Positions 1 through 6,293 of a stretch of DNA of 6,293 nt are shown piece after piece. How positions within the stretch are numbered: the first letter of the stretch is position 1; every line of letters begins with the position of its first letter. The DNA comes from Thermoanaerobacterales bacterium. Lineage in GTDB: Bacteria > Bacillota > Thermosediminibacteria > Thermosediminibacterales > Tepidanaerobacteraceae. The stretch lies in assembly GCA_012841995.1 (NCBI GenBank), contig DUTQ01000203.1, forward strand, positions 1 through 6,293, given 5' to 3'. Below the pieces are notes generated by a model. It was not told the origin of the DNA. It saw nothing but the letters and a program-made list of their open reading frames with translations, and did not search any database. A program made the translations under genes and the position numbers.

Positions 1-1892
1 CAAACAGACCTGACTGTTTGAGCATTGTGGGCATTGCAAGGGAAACAGCTGTTACTTTTAATCGAACTTTTACACTGCCAAAAGTTGTTTTGCAGGAAGA
101 TGCAGATAAGGATGTTGATGAAAAAGTTCAAGTTCAAATTAAAGATACAGATTTATGCAGCAGATATGTAGCAAAACTTATTTGTGATGTTAAAATAGAG
201 CCATCACCTCTTTGGATGCAGCGGCGTTTGCAAGTTTGCGGAGTGCGACCAATAAATAACATTGTAGATATAACGAATTATGTTATGTTGGAATTAGGGC
301 AACCGCTTCATGCATTTGATTTTAATGAGCTCAACGAAGGTACTATTGTTGTGCGTAGAGCAAATAATGGTGAAAATATTGTTACATTAGATGGTGTTAC
401 AAGAGAATTAAATGAAGATATGCTGATAATAGCCGATACTAAAGAACCAATTGCCATCGCCGGGGTTATGGGAGGCGAAAAAACTGAAATAAGCTCATCA
501 ACACAGATGATATTATTGGAATCAGCAAACTTTTCAGGGCCTTGCGTAAGAAGGACATCGAGAAAGCTGGGATTGCGTTCGGAAGCTTCATCCAGGTTTG
601 AAAAGGGTATAGATCCTAATCTCTGTTTACTTGCAGCTAATAGAGCTTGTCAGTTGATAGAACAATTGGGGGCCGGTAAAGTTTTAAACGGCAGTGTGGA
701 TGTTTTTCCAAAAAAGCCGTGTCCAAAAAAAGTTTATTTTAGGCCTGAAAAGATAAATAAAACGCTCGGAATTGATGTTTTGCAAGATGATATGATAGAT
801 ATATTAAATCGATTAGAGCTTAAAGTAGAACAGGATGATAAAGGGTTTTTTGTAAATGTGCCAACATTTAGAGCTGATATTGAAAAAGAGGCAGATATAG
901 CAGAAGAAATAGCGAGAATATATGGATATGATAAATTAGAAGCTACATTGCCTGAAGCAAATACTACATTGGGGAGATTAAGCAGAGAGCAGAAATTATT
1001 GGATGAAGTAAAGCAAGCACTTGTATATCAAGGTTATTCAGAAATCTATACTTATTCGTTTATGAGCCCTAATGTGTTTAATAAAATCAATATTCCAGAG
1101 GAAAGTCCTTTGAGAAAAGCCATAACTCTAATGAATCCTTTAGGTGAGGAGCACAGTATCATGAGGACAACCCTTATTCCCAGTATGTTAGAGGTTGTCT
1201 TGCGCAATATAAATCAAAACATAAAAGACGTAAGATTGTTTGAGATAGCGGCAGCTTATATACCAAAACAGCTTCCACTTAAAGAATTACCTCTGGAAAA
1301 CAAGAGGATTTGCATAAGCTTGAGCGGTAAAGATGCTGATTTCTTTAACCTTAAAAGAGCGATTGAAGTTATGTTGGCTAGTATTAAAGTCAGTGGTTAT
1401 ACATTTGAAAGACATCAGAACAATACTTTCCATCCGGGCAGATGTGCTAAAATCTTACTAGAAGGTAAGGACGTAGGAATTATAGGTGAACTGCATCCCG
1501 ATGTTCTTGAAAACTATGAGATTGATAAAAAAGTATATATTGCAGAAATGGATCTTGACTTGTTATTTAAACATTCATCTAGAACAATTAAATTTAGTCC
1601 ACTTCCCAAGTTTCCTGCAACTGAAAGGGACTTAGCCTTAATAGTAAAAGACGATGTACCAGCAGGGCATATCATTGAAACCATAAAAGAAATCGGAGGA
1701 CAGCTTCTGGAAAAAGTAGAGCTGTTTGATATATATAAGGGTGATCAAATCCCTGAAGGTTGTAAGAGTATTGCATTTTCCCTGACTTTTAGAGATATGA
1801 AAAAAACACTGACTGATACTGAAGTAAATAACTTGCATGAAAAAATAAAGTCACATCTTGCAAAAAAATTTAAGGGAGATTTAAGGGAATAA
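1..1892 (+). CDS. pheT: Phenylalanine--tRNA ligase beta subunit, 5'-partial
   Basis: Beta chain of the cytoplasmic alpha2-beta2 enzyme that charges tRNA(Phe); it carries the editing site for mischarged Tyr-tRNA and helps bind tRNA. The frame is already open at the left edge: from base 3 it reads NRPDCLSIVGIARE, the family's signature at the end of the region after the N-terminal tRNA-binding domain, so about 165 residues are missing upstream (family length about 795-805; 629 seen). Counting N at base 3 as 1: B3/B4 editing domain ~48-210 with GVRPINNIVDITNY, GQPLHAFD (H103) and ESANF, then SSRFEKGID; B5 domain ~245-315 with the Mg-binding set D292, D298, E301, E302; catalytic-like core to ~520 including MNPLGEEHSIMRTTL; C-terminal FDX-ACB anticodon-binding domain ~530-627 with FPATERDLAL and KTLTDTEV. 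No key residue looks lost. pheS is expected just upstream. No terminator follows the TAA, so transcription probably continues into zapA. Confidence 0.98.
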   Translation, partial: NRPDCLSIVGIARETAVTFNRTFTLPKVVLQEDADKDVDEKVQVQIKDTDLCSRYVAKLICDVKIEPSPLWMQRRLQVCGVRPINNIVDITNYVMLELGQPLHAFDFNELNEGTIVVRRANNGENIVTLDGVTRELNEDMLIIADTKEPIAIAGVMGGEKTEISSSTQMILLESANFSGPCVRRTSRKLGLRSEASSRFEKGIDPNLCLLAANRACQLIEQLGAGKVLNGSVDVFPKKPCPKKVYFRPEKINKTLGIDVLQDDMIDILNRLELKVEQDDKGFFVNVPTFRADIEKEADIAEEIARIYGYDKLEATLPEANTTLGRLSREQKLLDEVKQALVYQGYSEIYTYSFMSPNVFNKINIPEESPLRKAITLMNPLGEEHSIMRTTLIPSMLEVVLRNINQNIKDVRLFEIAAAYIPKQLPLKELPLENKRICISLSGKDADFFNLKRAIEVMLASIKVSGYTFERHQNNTFHPGRCAKILLEGKDVGIIGELHPDVLENYEIDKKVYIAEMDLDLLFKHSSRTIKFSPLPKFPATERDLALIVKDDVPAGHIIETIKEIGGQLLEKVELFDIYKGDQIPEGCKSIAFSLTFRDMKKTLTDTEVNNLHEKIKSHLAKKFKGDLRE

Positions 1893-1893
1893 A

Positions 1894-1925
1894 AAGGTAT
1901 TTGTATATTATATAAAGAATATCTT
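1894..1925 (+). other. AU-rich stem-loop in the pheT-zapA spacer
   Basis: The only intergenic gap of any size (60 bases) holds an imperfect inverted repeat. AAGGTATT (1894-1901) can pair with AATATCTT (1918-1925) with one G-U pair. Inside it, TATA (1904-1907) pairs with TATA (1911-1914) around a three-base loop, leaving a small asymmetric internal loop. It is not an intrinsic terminator, because it has almost no G-C pairs and no T run follows. It could affect RNA processing or stability between pheT and zapA, but such a pairing arises easily by chance in AT-rich DNA. Confidence 0.2.
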
Positions 1926-1939
1926 ATGTAAAACTATCT

Positions 1940-1948
1940 GAGGGTGAT
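1940..1948 (+). promoter_or_regulatory. Ribosome binding site deciding the zapA start
   Basis: The stretch GAGGGTGAT contains GGTGAT, complementary to the 3' end of 16S rRNA, and ends four bases before the ATG at 1953, a good distance for this end of the Shine-Dalgarno sequence. It covers the alternative in-frame GTG at 1944, which would therefore lack its own site. This favours the ATG. Confidence 0.7.
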
Positions 1949-1952
1949 TGGG

Positions 1953-2222
1953 ATGCAGAATGAAGCTGAAAAAACAAATAAAGTCAAAGTAGAAATAAAC
2001 AATGAAGAGTATATTATAAAAGGGCCGGAAACTGTTGAACACATCCAGCTAGTAGCGTCTTATGTAGATGAAAAAATTAAACAGCTATCAAAAGCTCATC
2101 CTAATCTAAACACATATAGGATAGCTGTACTGACTGCATTGAATATAACTAATGAAATGTTAAAACTAAAACAAGAATATGAAGAATTTCTAAGTTTAGT
2201 TGATGGTGAAGTGAAAGGTTGA
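1953..2222 (+). CDS. zapA: Cell division protein ZapA
   Basis: Small cytoplasmic protein of 89 residues that binds FtsZ and promotes bundling and stability of the Z ring at mid-cell. The Firmicute ZapA pattern is clear: an N-terminal beta hairpin (VKVEINNEEYIIKG, ~11-24), then a helix with HIQLVASYVDEKI (~30-42), a short linker (AHPNLNTYRI), and a C-terminal helix with AVLTALNITNEMLKLKQEY (~58-76) that would form the coiled-coil dimer stalk. The length fits the short Gram-positive form (about 85 residues). The ATG at 1953 is preferred over an in-frame GTG at 1944 because the GTG lies inside the ribosome binding site. The gene follows pheT by 60 bases and ends nine bases before polX, with which it shares a reading frame; two in-frame stops (TGA at 2220, TAG at 2226) separate them, so a read-through fusion is unlikely. 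The pheT-zapA neighbourhood, as in B. subtilis (yshA), supports the call. Confidence 0.92.
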   Translation: MQNEAEKTNKVKVEINNEEYIIKGPETVEHIQLVASYVDEKIKQLSKAHPNLNTYRIAVLTALNITNEMLKLKQEYEEFLSLVDGEVKG

Positions 2223-2231
2223 AGTTAGACC

Positions 2232-3950
2232 ATGAAAAATCATGAAATAGCCTATATCTTATATGAAATCGCTAATATGTTAGAAATAAAAGGCGAGAAC
2301 TTTTTTAAAATTAGAGCATATCGGAATGCCGCCCATGAAATTGAGAATCTGGCTATAGACATACAAAAACTGGTAAACCAAAACGCTCTAAAAGAGATCG
2401 ATGGTGTTGGTGAGGCTATATCAGGTAAAATCTATGAGATACTGGAAAAAGGAACCTGTAGATATTATGAAGAGCTAAAAGCTGAAGTTCCTCGTGGGCT
2501 TGTAGATATGTTAAAAATCCCCGGGCTTGGTGCAAAGAGAATAAAGGTTATATATGATAATTTAAAAATAGCATCAATTGAAGAATTGGAAAAAGCTGCA
2601 AATAGTAAGCAGCTACAGACTCTACCGGGCATTGGTGTTAAAACAGAACAATCAATAATAAGGGGAATACAGATGATAAAGGGAAGGGCCGGGAGATATT
2701 TGCTCTCTACGGCTCTTTCAATAGCTCAGGATATGGTAACAAGACTTTCTTCTTTACCAAGCGTAGAAAAAGCCCAAATAGCAGGGAGCCTGAGACGAAA
2801 AAAAGAGATGGTAGGTGATATTGACCTTCTTGTAGTTTCAAATTCTCACCAACAAGTAACAGAAAGTTTTTTAAAGTTTCCTGAAATAAGAGAAGTAATA
2901 GCTAAAGGTAGTACAAAAACAAGTGTAATTCTTGAGCTGGGGATTCAGGTTGATTTAAGAGTGGTAAAGCCTGAATCGTTTAGTGCTGCTCTTTTACACT
3001 TTACCGGCAGTAAAGAACACAATACCAAACTTCGGAGTTTAGCGTTAAGAAAAGGTCTCAGATTAAATGAATATGGCATAATAAATTTAGATGATGGAGA
3101 GATAATTTATCCGCAAAGTGAAAAGGAGATTTATAAAGAGCTTGGTATGCCGTATATTATTCCCGAAATCAGAGAGGATACTGGTGAAGTAGAAGCTGCA
3201 ATGAAGGATTCCTTGCCCAACAGTGTAAATTTAAAAGATATCAAGGGCGACTTGCATGTTCATAGCAATTGGAGTGATGGTGTAAGTTCGATAGAGGAAA
3301 TAGCTCTTTATGCTAAAAAACTGGGCTATGAGTATATAGCCATTACCGACCACTCAAAATCCCTAAAAATTGCCAGAGGATTAGATGAAGAGAAACTTAA
3401 GCGACAGTTAGAATTAATTTATGAACTGAATAAAAAAATAGATGGCATAAAGATTCTTTCCGGCATAGAGGTTGATATTTTATCAAATAATTTACTAGAC
3501 TTTAACGATGATATACTTGAACAGTTAGATGTAGTAGTTGCATCAATTCACACAGGGTTTAAGCAGGAAAGAGACAAGATTACGGGACGGATTATAAGGG
3601 CCTGTGAAAATCCCAATGTTGATATAATTGCACATCCTACGGGACGCCTACTGGGAAGGCGTGCACCATATGATGTTGACATGGAACTTGTTTTACAGGC
3701 TTGTGCACAGACTAATACTATTTTAGAAATAAACTCTTCACCAGATCGTCTTGACATAAATGATAAATTGGCTAGAAAGGCTAAAGCTTTAGGCTTGAAA
3801 ATGAGTATTAATACTGATGCTCATGTTGCAGAAAGATTAAACGATATAAAATATGGTGTATGGGTGGCTAGAAGAGGATGGCTTGAAAAAGATGATGTTA
3901 TAAATACACTGCCTTTTGAATGCCTGTTGAAGGAGTTGAATTCTAAATGA
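2232..3950 (+). CDS. polX: DNA polymerase/3'-5' exonuclease PolX
   Basis: Family X DNA polymerase fused to a PHP phosphoesterase. In B. subtilis PolX (yshC, 570 residues, against 572 here) this enzyme fills short gaps and trims 3' ends in base excision repair. N-terminal 8-kDa-like domain ~1-75; three helix-hairpin-helix motifs at ~53-71 (IDGVGEAI), ~93-111 (IPGLGAKR) and ~128-146 (LPGIGVKT); nucleotidyltransferase palm with GSLRR (185-189), GDIDLLV (D196, D198) and QVDLRV (D241) as the three metal-binding aspartates; thumb HFTGSKEHN (256-264) and LNEYG. The PHP domain (~336-565) has all nine expected metal ligands: H342, H344, D349, H374, E413, H440, H468, D529, H531. Polymerase and nuclease should both be active. 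The ATG has only a weak AAAGG (2214-2218) 13 bases upstream, so translation may depend on coupling to zapA, whose stop is nine bases before. The TGA stop overlaps the next gene's ATG. Confidence 0.97.
   Translation: MKNHEIAYILYEIANMLEIKGENFFKIRAYRNAAHEIENLAIDIQKLVNQNALKEIDGVGEAISGKIYEILEKGTCRYYEELKAEVPRGLVDMLKIPGLGAKRIKVIYDNLKIASIEELEKAANSKQLQTLPGIGVKTEQSIIRGIQMIKGRAGRYLLSTALSIAQDMVTRLSSLPSVEKAQIAGSLRRKKEMVGDIDLLVVSNSHQQVTESFLKFPEIREVIAKGSTKTSVILELGIQVDLRVVKPESFSAALLHFTGSKEHNTKLRSLALRKGLRLNEYGIINLDDGEIIYPQSEKEIYKELGMPYIIPEIREDTGEVEAAMKDSLPNSVNLKDIKGDLHVHSNWSDGVSSIEEIALYAKKLGYEYIAITDHSKSLKIARGLDEEKLKRQLELIYELNKKIDGIKILSGIEVDILSNNLLDFNDDILEQLDVVVASIHTGFKQERDKITGRIIRACENPNVDIIAHPTGRLLGRRAPYDVDMELVLQACAQTNTILEINSSPDRLDINDKLARKAKALGLKMSINTDAHVAERLNDIKYGVWVARRGWLEKDDVINTLPFECLLKELNSK
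3930..3935 (+). promoter_or_regulatory. Ribosome binding site of the U32 gene, inside polX
   Basis: AAGGAG lies within the last polX codons, 11 bases before the ATG at 3947. It is the strongest Shine-Dalgarno sequence in the window. It supports that ATG as the true start and allows ribosomes finishing polX to restart at the overlapping ATGA. Confidence 0.7.
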
Positions 3951-6293
3951 AGGCACCAGAACTTTTATCACCAGCTGGAAATTTTGAGTCATTGAAAGCT
4001 GCAGTAGAAAATGGAGCTGATGCGGTTTACCTGGGTGGCAGAGAATTTAATGCCAGGAGAAATGCAGATAATTTTGATAGGAAAGAACTTAAAAAGGCGT
4101 GTATCTATGCTCATTTAAAAGGTGTAAAAATATATGTTACAATTAATATTCTCTTGTCTGACGAAGAGCTTAAACAAGTGGGAGATTTTATTGAATACCT
4201 ATGTGATATTGGTGTAGATGGGATTATCATACAAGATGTGGGACTTGCATCCTTTATAAGGAGTAATTTTAAAGATGTCAAATTGCATGCCAGTACGCAA
4301 ATGACCATCCATAATGTGGAAGGCGCAAAACTGCTTAAAGACCTTAACTTTAACAGAATAGTTCTGGCCCGAGAACTTAGCTTGGAAGAAATAATACAGA
4401 TTAAGTTTCAAACAGGTTTAGAGATAGAATCATTTGTACATGGGGCTTTGTGTTTTTGCTATTCTGGGCAGTGTTTGATGAGTAGCTTTATTGGTGGCCG
4501 CAGCGGGAACAGAGGACAATGTGCCCAGCCGTGCCGTATGCCTTATAATCTTGTAAATGAAAAGGGAGAGCGTATTTCTGAAAAGGGTTATTTGTTAAGC
4601 CCTAAAGATTTAAACATGATTGAGTATCTTCCTTTACTCATAGAAGCAGGGATAGATTCATTTAAAATTGAGGGCAGACTTAAAAGGCCTGAATATGTTG
4701 CACTCGTCACTTCTATATATCGAAAAGCAATTGATAGATTTATTGAAAATCCCGAAAAATACAGTGTAACAAGTGATGAAAAAAGGCAATTAGCCAAGAT
4801 GTTTAACAGGGGTTTTACTACTGGTTACTATTTTAATAATCCGGGAGCAAGATTAATTAGTATAGATTGTCCTAAAAATAAAGGAATCTTGTTAGGCAAA
4901 GTGGTAGATTTTAATGTTAAGACAAATAGGGCAAAAATACTTTTATATGATGAGCTTAAACTTGGCGATGGAATAGACTTTAGAGGCAAGGAAGGTTTTG
5001 GACATACTGTAACAAAATTATATAAGGGCGATGTCAGCATAGAACAAGCTGATAAAGGTGATGTAATTGAGATTGCCACAAAAAGACCTTTAAACAAAGG
5101 AATCACCGTGTATAAGACATATGATGATTTACTTTTTAACACTTTGAAGGATACTTATATCAATCCTGACAGAGGTAAAAAAATTGATGTAGATGTGCAG
5201 GTAGTGGCAAAAAAAGGTATGCCATTTGAAATAAAAATGACTGATGAAGATGGGAATGAAGCTTTTAAAAGATCTGATTTCATAGCAGCAGAGGCTCATA
5301 CAACTCCTTTGACTGAGGAGCTATTAAAAAATCAAATCGACCGTTTAGGCAATACAGTATTTAAATTGAGAAATTTTAAAGCAGATATTGGTGACGATGT
5401 AATCGTTCCATTTAGCATCATAAACGAAATACGAAGAGAAACTGTCAGAGAATTAGAAAAATCTAGGCTCGAAAAAAAATACAAGTCGAGACCCACAGGT
5501 GATAGACAGGTGTTTTTTTCAAGTATACAAGAGAATGCAGGTAATTTGGTTAGTGCAACTCCAAAGTTAAGCGTTAGAGTAAGCGATTATGATGCAGCGA
5601 AAGCTGCTATTTTGAGCGGTGCAGATATTATATATTTTGGATCTTGTGATATGTATAAGACTCAAAATGTTTATAAGGATGTATTGCAAATTCCCGAATT
5701 AGACATAAGTAATTTTTACATAGTTCTGCCGACAATAGTCAGTAATACAAAAATGGCTGAAGTTAAATCATTTTTGAAAGAGTTGAAGCATTCAGGTGTA
5801 AATGGAGTTGTTGCCGGTAATCTTGGTACACTTTATGAATCTATAAACAACGGTTTTAAAGTAGTAACTGACTTTACTTTGAATACCTTTAATTCAATTA
5901 GTTTGCGATTTTTAAATCAATTAAGTATCCAGAGAGCAATACTTTCTACAGAACTTACAATAAATCAAATTAAGGAAATGACAAAACTTACACAAACAGA
6001 ATGCATTATACAAGGCAGATTACCAATAATGATAAGCGAACATAATTTGATAGGAGCAAATACGAAAAATGGCATCATGAAAGCCGGGTTAAAGGATCGA
6101 TTAGGCATGGTATTTCCAATTGAAATAGATGAAGATTATCGCACACATATCTACAATTGTCATGAACTTTGCATGATTAATCATCTGAGTGAACTCAAAA
6201 ATTTGAATCTTGACGTTTTGCAGCTGTATTTGCCGGGAGAAGAGGCGGCAAGAGTCAGGCGCTTAACAGATATGTATAAAAAAGCATTATTCA
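3947..6293 (+). CDS. U32 family protein with DUF3656 (RlhA-like), 3'-partial
   Basis: Large U32 ("collagenase-like") protein, open for 782 codons and cut by the window edge. Characterised U32 members include RlhA (hydroxylates C2501 of 23S rRNA), TrhP (tRNA U34 hydroxylation) and UbiU/UbiV; an Fe-S-dependent RNA hydroxylase is thus likelier than a protease, but the substrate is inferred. N-terminal TIM-barrel-like U32 domain ~1-300: ELLSPAGNFESLKAAV at 5-20, ADAVYLGG at 24-31, HASTQM at 114-119, HGALC at 165-169, YSGQC at 172-176, GGRSGNRGQCAQPC at 183-196, KIEGRLKRPEY at 240-250. Candidate Fe-S ligands are C169, C176, C192 and C196; C171 is extra. A DUF3656-type region follows (~385-505) with RLGNTVFKL and INEIRRETV; B. 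subtilis TrhP1/TrhP2 lack it, hence the RlhA-like label. Residues ~540-782 resemble a second, degenerate U32 half. The ATG overlaps the polX stop by four bases (ATGA) and has a good ribosome binding site. No signal peptide or membrane segment is seen, so it is cytoplasmic. Confidence 0.93.
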   Translation, partial: MKAPELLSPAGNFESLKAAVENGADAVYLGGREFNARRNADNFDRKELKKACIYAHLKGVKIYVTINILLSDEELKQVGDFIEYLCDIGVDGIIIQDVGLASFIRSNFKDVKLHASTQMTIHNVEGAKLLKDLNFNRIVLARELSLEEIIQIKFQTGLEIESFVHGALCFCYSGQCLMSSFIGGRSGNRGQCAQPCRMPYNLVNEKGERISEKGYLLSPKDLNMIEYLPLLIEAGIDSFKIEGRLKRPEYVALVTSIYRKAIDRFIENPEKYSVTSDEKRQLAKMFNRGFTTGYYFNNPGARLISIDCPKNKGILLGKVVDFNVKTNRAKILLYDELKLGDGIDFRGKEGFGHTVTKLYKGDVSIEQADKGDVIEIATKRPLNKGITVYKTYDDLLFNTLKDTYINPDRGKKIDVDVQVVAKKGMPFEIKMTDEDGNEAFKRSDFIAAEAHTTPLTEELLKNQIDRLGNTVFKLRNFKADIGDDVIVPFSIINEIRRETVRELEKSRLEKKYKSRPTGDRQVFFSSIQENAGNLVSATPKLSVRVSDYDAAKAAILSGADIIYFGSCDMYKTQNVYKDVLQIPELDISNFYIVLPTIVSNTKMAEVKSFLKELKHSGVNGVVAGNLGTLYESINNGFKVVTDFTLNTFNSISLRFLNQLSIQRAILSTELTINQIKEMTKLTQTECIIQGRLPIMISEHNLIGANTKNGIMKAGLKDRLGMVFPIEIDEDYRTHIYNCHELCMINHLSELKNLNLDVLQLYLPGEEAARVRRLTDMYKKALF

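Noticed and set aside
18..20. TTG as a start codon for the pheT reading frame
   Set aside because: The frame stays open to the left edge and encodes the conserved NRPDC before this leucine, so TTG is an internal codon of a truncated gene.
1638..1838. Minus-strand open frame opposite the 3' end of pheT
   Set aside because: It lies opposite the conserved FDX-ACB domain, has no recognisable product and no ribosome binding context.
1901..1930. Possible sigma-A promoter in the pheT-zapA spacer (TTGTAT, with TATTAT, TATAAA and TATGTA as -10 candidates)
   Set aside because: No -10-like hexamer has a fair -35 at about 17 bases: TTGTAT is followed at that spacing by TTATGT, a poor -10. The matches are what AT-rich sequence gives by chance.
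1944..1946. GTG as the zapA start, giving a protein three residues longer
   Set aside because: It lies inside the GAGGGTGAT ribosome binding site and has no site of its own; the ATG at 1953 is well spaced.
3644..3662. Perfect six-base inverted repeat ACGCCT/AGGCGT within polX
   Set aside because: It encodes the conserved GRLLGRR stretch of the PHP domain, is short, and has no T run; best explained by coding sequence.
3548..3757. Minus-strand open frame opposite polX
   Set aside because: It is a shadow of the PHP domain coding sequence, with no family resemblance.
4111..5142. Four minus-strand open frames (4111-4308, 4199-4411, 4588-4797, 4828-5142) that might suggest genes in this region
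   Set aside because: The + strand carries one continuous U32 gene through the whole region with strong family motifs. The antisense frames show only low-complexity Ser/Leu-rich translations.

Overview
The window is an AT-rich, densely packed, single-strand stretch of bacterial housekeeping genes. Four protein genes are visible, all on the + strand: the 3' part of pheT, then zapA, polX, and the 5' part of a large U32-family (DUF3656-type) gene. AT-rich codon use, Gram-positive-type ribosome binding sites and the order pheT - zapA - polX point to a Firmicute, most likely one of the Clostridia. In Bacillus subtilis the corresponding order is pheS-pheT-rnhC-zapA-cvpA(yshB)-polX-mutS2. I cannot name the species from sequence alone.

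Layout: bases 1-1892 hold the last ~629 codons of the phenylalanyl-tRNA synthetase beta chain, whose start lies upstream of the window. A 60-base AT-rich spacer (1893-1952) follows. It has a weak AU-rich stem-loop, no intrinsic terminator and no convincing promoter, and it contains the zapA ribosome binding site. zapA (1953-2222) encodes a small FtsZ-ring-associated protein. Only nine bases separate it from polX (2232-3950), a full-length family X DNA polymerase with a C-terminal PHP phosphoesterase domain and all expected catalytic and metal residues. The polX stop overlaps by four bases (ATGA) the start of the U32 gene (3947 to the window end). That gene runs open for 782 codons and is cut by the window edge.

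How the genes relate: spacing and overlap suggest one transcription unit running from pheS/pheT through the U32 gene, with translational coupling at the last junction. The products do not form one pathway. They cover tRNA charging, cell division, DNA repair and, by family inference, Fe-S-dependent RNA hydroxylation. This is a conserved cluster of core genes rather than a mobile or accessory island. I see no mobile elements, CRISPR, tRNA or rRNA genes, and no new system. The most interesting point is the two-lobed architecture of the U32 protein: its C-terminal half looks like a degenerate copy of the N-terminal U32 domain, without the cysteine cluster.
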